This document shows positions 60,786 through 64,000 of a stretch of DNA of 64,000 nt, piece by piece; position 1 is the first letter of the stretch, and each line of letters opens with the position of its first letter. Source of the stretch: Paenibacillus sp. 453mf (GTDB lineage: Bacteria > Bacillota > Bacilli > Paenibacillales > Paenibacillaceae); assembly GCF_900116105.1 (NCBI RefSeq), contig NZ_FPAC01000001.1, positions 424,862-488,861 of the forward strand, read 5' to 3'. The notes under the pieces are model-generated. The model searched no databases, had not been told where the DNA came from, and saw nothing but the letters and a program-made list of their open reading frames with translations. The translations under genes were made by a program, and so were the position numbers.

Positions 60786-61196
60786 GTGAGTTCTGTAATT
60801 CCGATTCTGATCAATGATTTGATTCAAGCTCATGAGGTGCCTGATTTACGGCAGTCTGTCGGATGGGACAGGAGAGAGCAGGACTATCCGATCTTATTTG
60901 AGAGATGTTTGTTATGGGGAAGCGCACGAGATAAGAATGGTAGACTTATCGCATTTGGTTATATTGCCGGCACAGGACTTGAGCATGGCTATATGGAGGA
61001 TATTATAATCCATCCGGATTTCCAGAGACAGGGCCTGGGTAAGCAGTTAGTTCGGGCGTTGCTGAATGCGGCAGATACTGCACGAATACCCATTGTTACT
61101 GTCACTTTTGCGGATCAGCATGAATCGTTTTACATAGAGAGCGGATTTAATAGATGTAGAGGAGGCGTATGGAGATCAAGGGGAGAGGAGCATTAA
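60786..61196 (+). CDS. GNAT family N-acetyltransferase
   Basis: 136 aa starting GTG 60786 (GAAGGAGGAAACAGCT). YMEDIIIHPDFQRQGLGKQLVRA holds the loop QRQGLGK; ESFYIESGFNRCRGG ends the fold. Stop is one base before the TTG/ATG of the next gene. Confidence 0.87.
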   Translation: MSSVIPILINDLIQAHEVPDLRQSVGWDRREQDYPILFERCLLWGSARDKNGRLIAFGYIAGTGLEHGYMEDIIIHPDFQRQGLGKQLVRALLNAADTARIPIVTVTFADQHESFYIESGFNRCRGGVWRSRGEEH

Positions 61197-61197
61197 C

Positions 61198-61800
61198 TTG
61201 ATGAAAAACAGAGCGATATTAGATGGAAGGAAGAAAAAATATAAAATTGTATTGATCATAGGTTTACTGATTTTTCTAGGATATGTGCTTGCTGTCCTTG
61301 CGGGGATCTTCTCATTTCAGTCACAGACCCATGAAAGTATGGGTGAAACGACACCGAATGAAGACGTAAAAATGTATATTCTAAGCGGCAGCGGAGATCT
61401 GTGGGATGTTAAGGACTATACAATTCTGATTGGAGCAGGCCAGATTATGAGAGGGAAAGCACAGCTGTCCTACATGGGGGATTCCGAGGATCTTCAAAAA
61501 ATTCGCCACTTTGATGTGAGCTTCTACGAACAGCTGGACACGGGCAGCAGAGAAAATGTATTTGGCTGGTCAGCGAAGGCTGTAGATGAGGCTTCAATGG
61601 AAAGTATTGATATCGAAGATAATGTGAAGCAGCTTGGCACCAATACCGGGAGTTATGCGTATGATGAGCTGAAGAAGAATGCAGATACCTATGAGTCTAC
61701 AGCTGTATTAATTACATGGGAAGATATTGAAGGCCGATCATATTCAGATACAGTGGAGCTATCGATTTCCCATTCTGCTGAATTATTGGACAAGCCATAG
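61198..61800 (+). CDS. Membrane-anchored hypothetical protein
   Basis: 200 aa. One N-terminal anchor (IVLIIGLLIFLGYVLAVLAG), then an extracytoplasmic beta-rich domain (WDVKDYTILIGAGQIMRGKA ... STAVLITWEDIEGRSYSD). No family recognised. Start at TTG 61198 or ATG 61201. Coupled to the GNAT gene by a one-base gap. Confidence 0.6.
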   Translation: MMKNRAILDGRKKKYKIVLIIGLLIFLGYVLAVLAGIFSFQSQTHESMGETTPNEDVKMYILSGSGDLWDVKDYTILIGAGQIMRGKAQLSYMGDSEDLQKIRHFDVSFYEQLDTGSRENVFGWSAKAVDEASMESIDIEDNVKQLGTNTGSYAYDELKKNADTYESTAVLITWEDIEGRSYSDTVELSISHSAELLDKP

Positions 61801-61827
61801 ACATTAAATGAATGAGGGGTTGAAGGT

Positions 61828-61986
61828 TTGAAATATGTAATTTCAACATCGCATCCACATGGGGAAGCCCTATCTGCTGGTGGATATTGGTCATTAGAAG
61901 GGAAAACTCTAGAAGAGGTTCAAGCTGTATCTTATGTAGAGTGGTCAAAGGACTGGATTCACAAATATAAAAATATGAAAAGATGA
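61828..61986 (+). CDS. Small hypothetical protein (52 aa)
   Basis: TTG 61828 after GAGGGGTTGAAGG reads KYVISTSHPHGEALSAGGYW, then TLEEVQAVSYVEWSKDWIHK, stop at 61986. It has coherent amino acid use and an RBS, but no known family. Its 3' end forms the left arm of a terminator. Confidence 0.5.
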   Translation: MKYVISTSHPHGEALSAGGYWSLEGKTLEEVQAVSYVEWSKDWIHKYKNMKR

Positions 61987-62020
61987 GCGTAGAAGTTTAC
62001 GATCATCTTTTCATATTTTT
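61975..62020 (+). terminator. Intrinsic terminator
   Basis: ATGAAAAGATGA (61975-61986) pairs with TCATCTTTTCAT (62003-62014), then ATTTTT. It ends the 60786-61986 group and may also serve the minus-strand P450 gene. Confidence 0.8.
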
Positions 62021-62056
62021 CAATAACCGTATTGGTTGTAATGAAAAATGAATTCT

Positions 62057-63313
62057 CTATACCGCCTTCACATTGATCATGACTATACGACTGTGCGGCA
62101 GAGAGGGCATCTTATGGAAGCTGAAGCTCAGATCCTGCTGTGGGATGTCATACTCCATTTTGTTCGCGAGATAATCGAGACTTTCCTTCATGATTTCGAT
62201 TGTGATCCATTCTCCGGCACAGCGGTGTCCGGTGTAGTGATCTCCGCCGCCTTGCGGAATGAAATTGAACGGACTTCCGTTCCAATCCCGGAAGCGATCC
62301 GGTCTGAACTTCTCAGGATAATCCCACAGATCCGGGTGATGGTTCGTACCGTACAGATCAAGCAGAGTTAGAACACCCTTCTCAAATCTATATCCTTGCC
62401 AAGTAAAATCCTTGGTCGGACGTGCAGGCAGGAACGGGAAAAAGGGATAGAATCGGCGTACCTCCTGCACAAAATTCTGGAGAGCGCCTTCCTCGGCCTT
62501 CGTGAGCTTTTTGCGTTCCTCAGGCTGCTGAATAACCGCGAGTGCCGTGAAGCAGATATAAATGGCTATCGCGACGATCGGGCGCAGGATGTTAATGATT
62601 TCTACGGCAGCAGTTTGTGAATCGAGAAGTTCTCCCTGCAGATCACGGTGCATGGCGAACGTGTGCAGTGTGCTCTGTTCGGGTGCTTCTATTTCACCTG
62701 CGCGAACTTGCTCAACCAAGCCGCTGATCCATTTTTCCGCCTTAGTGCGGGTGTTCTTGCCCTTCATGTGCTTCATACCTATCGCAGCGGTTGCTTCAAT
62801 CATAGCACCAAACCAAGCTGCCTTTTCCTGTGCTTCATCTTCTCGCAAAGGCACACCTGCCCACTCGCAGGCAGCCCGGCACAGAAGCTCCTGTGCCTCT
62901 TCGTAGAGCTGCACCTTCGGCATGGACTCCCACCGCTGAGCTGCGAGAGCCCAGTGCTTGCGAGTGATTGTCCGCATTTGGGCAAGGGCTTCCTTTGACA
63001 TGACGGACATGAACATGTTTTTGCGATGATGATGTTCTTCTCCGTCCAAGGTTTGAACGCCGCCTTTACCAAATAGAGTGTTGATGACCCGCTTCGGCGC
63101 TGCGCCAATTCTTTCAAATTTATCGTTGTCATAGAACAGCTTGGCGGCTTCCTCTCCCCGCAGACAAATCGCGCGTTCACCAAGAAGCCTTGTTTCAAAA
63201 ATATCTGACTGAAAACCAATCGTCCGATTTGTTATGTATAGATAGCCTTCACGCAGTACACTTAGACTGTGGTCCAGGCCTTCTTCTTTAGGTATGAGCT
63301 TCTCTTCAGCCAA
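62057..63313 (-). CDS. cypC: CYP152-family fatty-acid peroxygenase (P450)
   Basis: 418 aa. The N-terminus EEKLIPKEEGLDHSLSVLRE and GGVQTLDGEEHHHRKNMFMS are as in B. subtilis P450-BSbeta (CypC). EIINILRPIVAIAIY has the Arg-Pro pair that binds the fatty-acid carboxylate. The heme region is FIPQGGGDHYTGHRCAGEW, Cys as ligand, including the insertion typical of CYP152. Such enzymes hydroxylate fatty acids with H2O2 without a reductase. RBS AAGGAGG on the minus strand. Confidence 0.9.
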   Translation of the reverse strand: MAEEKLIPKEEGLDHSLSVLREGYLYITNRTIGFQSDIFETRLLGERAICLRGEEAAKLFYDNDKFERIGAAPKRVINTLFGKGGVQTLDGEEHHHRKNMFMSVMSKEALAQMRTITRKHWALAAQRWESMPKVQLYEEAQELLCRAACEWAGVPLREDEAQEKAAWFGAMIEATAAIGMKHMKGKNTRTKAEKWISGLVEQVRAGEIEAPEQSTLHTFAMHRDLQGELLDSQTAAVEIINILRPIVAIAIYICFTALAVIQQPEERKKLTKAEEGALQNFVQEVRRFYPFFPFLPARPTKDFTWQGYRFEKGVLTLLDLYGTNHHPDLWDYPEKFRPDRFRDWNGSPFNFIPQGGGDHYTGHRCAGEWITIEIMKESLDYLANKMEYDIPQQDLSFSFHKMPSLPHSRIVMINVKAV

Positions 63314-63481
63314 TGTTTACGCCTCCTTAGTAAGGGGAATGACAAGATACATCAATAAGTACCCTTCTCCAGTAGAATTAAACAAGACAGAGAGCTTTAT
63401 GTATTATGTATACAAAATAGTTATATATAGCTACGAACTTAGAGCTTAGAGAGAACGAATCTATTATGTGCAGCGAAGCGG

Positions 63482-64000
63482 CTATTGAGGCAGCTTAGCC
63501 CCTTTGAACACTGAATAGGTCTGATATGTGCCATCCTCCGCAATTTCGAGACAGTTCAGCTGTTTACCATAAGCACATGCACCGTCAATCCCAATCTTAT
63601 CTTCCTGAAACCAAATGCTGGCCGTTTCGTGCAGATGCACAGTCGGTGTATGACCAAAAATGACCGGTTTATCCAGATTCGTTGGATGATGATGAAAAAG
63701 CTCACGTATCCATATAAAATCCTCCTCCGGCTGTTCTTTGAAATCCGCATAGAATGGATTAATGCCTGCGTGGACGAACAGATGGGTGTCGGTTTCATAG
63801 TAGTAAGGCAAGCTTTGAAGAAATTCCAGATGTTGAGGATAATGCTCCATAATATAGGCTTTGGCTTCTTTATAGGCATTTTTATTAAAATGGTGATCCT
63901 CGAAGTAGGAAACTCCCATATAGCTCTCGATCGTTTGGTAGCCGCCGTTTTTTAGCCAGCGATCATCCTCCTGCAGCAGCATCGCATCCAGGAACAGCTG
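63482..64000 (-). CDS. Metallophosphoesterase (PrpE/ApaH-like), C-terminal part
   Basis: The gene runs off the right edge; at least 172 codons are present. YESDTHLFVHAGI-like YETDTHLFVHAGINPFYADF, EEDFIWIRELFHH, VIFGHTPTVHLHE and IGIDGACAYGKQLNCLEI give the C-terminal metal-binding part of a Ser/Thr phosphatase or diadenosine tetraphosphatase. The N-terminal GDxHG and GNH(D/E) motifs are outside the window. 63314-63481 contains the P450 promoter region and no gene. Confidence 0.85.
   Translation of the reverse strand, partial: QLFLDAMLLQEDDRWLKNGGYQTIESYMGVSYFEDHHFNKNAYKEAKAYIMEHYPQHLEFLQSLPYYYETDTHLFVHAGINPFYADFKEQPEEDFIWIRELFHHHPTNLDKPVIFGHTPTVHLHETASIWFQEDKIGIDGACAYGKQLNCLEIAEDGTYQTYSVFKGAKLPQ

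Overview
The window looks like a chromosomal segment of a Paenibacillus-like member of the Bacillales. The evidence is Gram-positive ribosome binding sites, frequent TTG/GTG starts, YdbS/YdbT-type PH proteins, a CYP152-type P450, an SHAEG-repeat/peptidase G2 protein and a c-di-GMP-I riboswitch. No replication origin, rRNA, tRNA, transposase or CRISPR array was recognised.

Layout. 0-9.17 kb is ordinary chromosome: the 5' end of an E. coli-type speD, an RluA-family pseudouridine synthase, a MetQ/NlpA lipoprotein, RecQ, a B12-binding radical SAM protein, the SHAEG-repeat protein and a NUDIX hydrolase. At about 9.17 kb a GNAT gene is cut off in mid-domain and the DNA becomes very AT-rich: the 3' part of a membrane protein, a frameshifted VanZ gene, and a two-permease/one-ATPase ABC exporter up to 12.7 kb.

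12.97-19.0 kb is the outstanding region. Nine related structured elements of about 130-220 nt (the first only a right half) alternate with single small plus-strand ORFs. Their edges resemble integron attC R''/L''/L'/R' boxes: (T)CTAAC or ATAAC, then TATTCACG, and at the far end CGTGAATA followed by AACGTTAKRY. The interior folds into several arms whose pairings change together between copies. Site-to-site distance is about 0.6-1.1 kb. This is the organisation of an integron cassette array, but with larger, branched sites, in a Firmicute, and with no integrase in the window. Cassette products include a lipoprotein, GNAT enzymes, a DUF4406-like protein, a barstar-like protein, a HEAT-like protein and a DUF4303-like protein.

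19.6-33.6 kb continues the theme in a decayed form: about 25 short genes or gene remnants, nearly all on the plus strand (GNAT, NUDIX, DinB, VOC, LMW-PTP-like, GrpB, NIPSNAP, DUF5071). Only traces of the sites remain, at 23.70, 26.57-26.63 and 30.58 kb. Many ORFs are frameshifted or truncated. Two of them (NIPSNAP and GrpB) are interrupted by related 43-47 nt palindromes whose removal restores the reading frame.

33.7-64 kb returns to typical chromosomal composition: methyltransferase, a phosphodiester glycosidase/GT2-GtrA pair, DUF4180, MsrA, GrpB, NUDIX, isochorismatase, a triple-GNAT protein, a c-di-GMP riboswitch upstream of a chemotaxis receptor followed by a stand-alone NRPS-like A-T-reductase, a WecG/TagA glycosyltransferase, an HD hydrolase, the YdbS/YdbT pair, an MBL-fold hydrolase followed by a gene that appears to start with ATT, YcxB and RDD membrane proteins, a CYP152 peroxygenase and the end of a metallophosphatase gene. 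Several broken genes also lie here (HAD, bacillithiol-transferase-like DinB, P-loop kinase).

All family calls come from reading motifs by eye. No database search or folding program was run.
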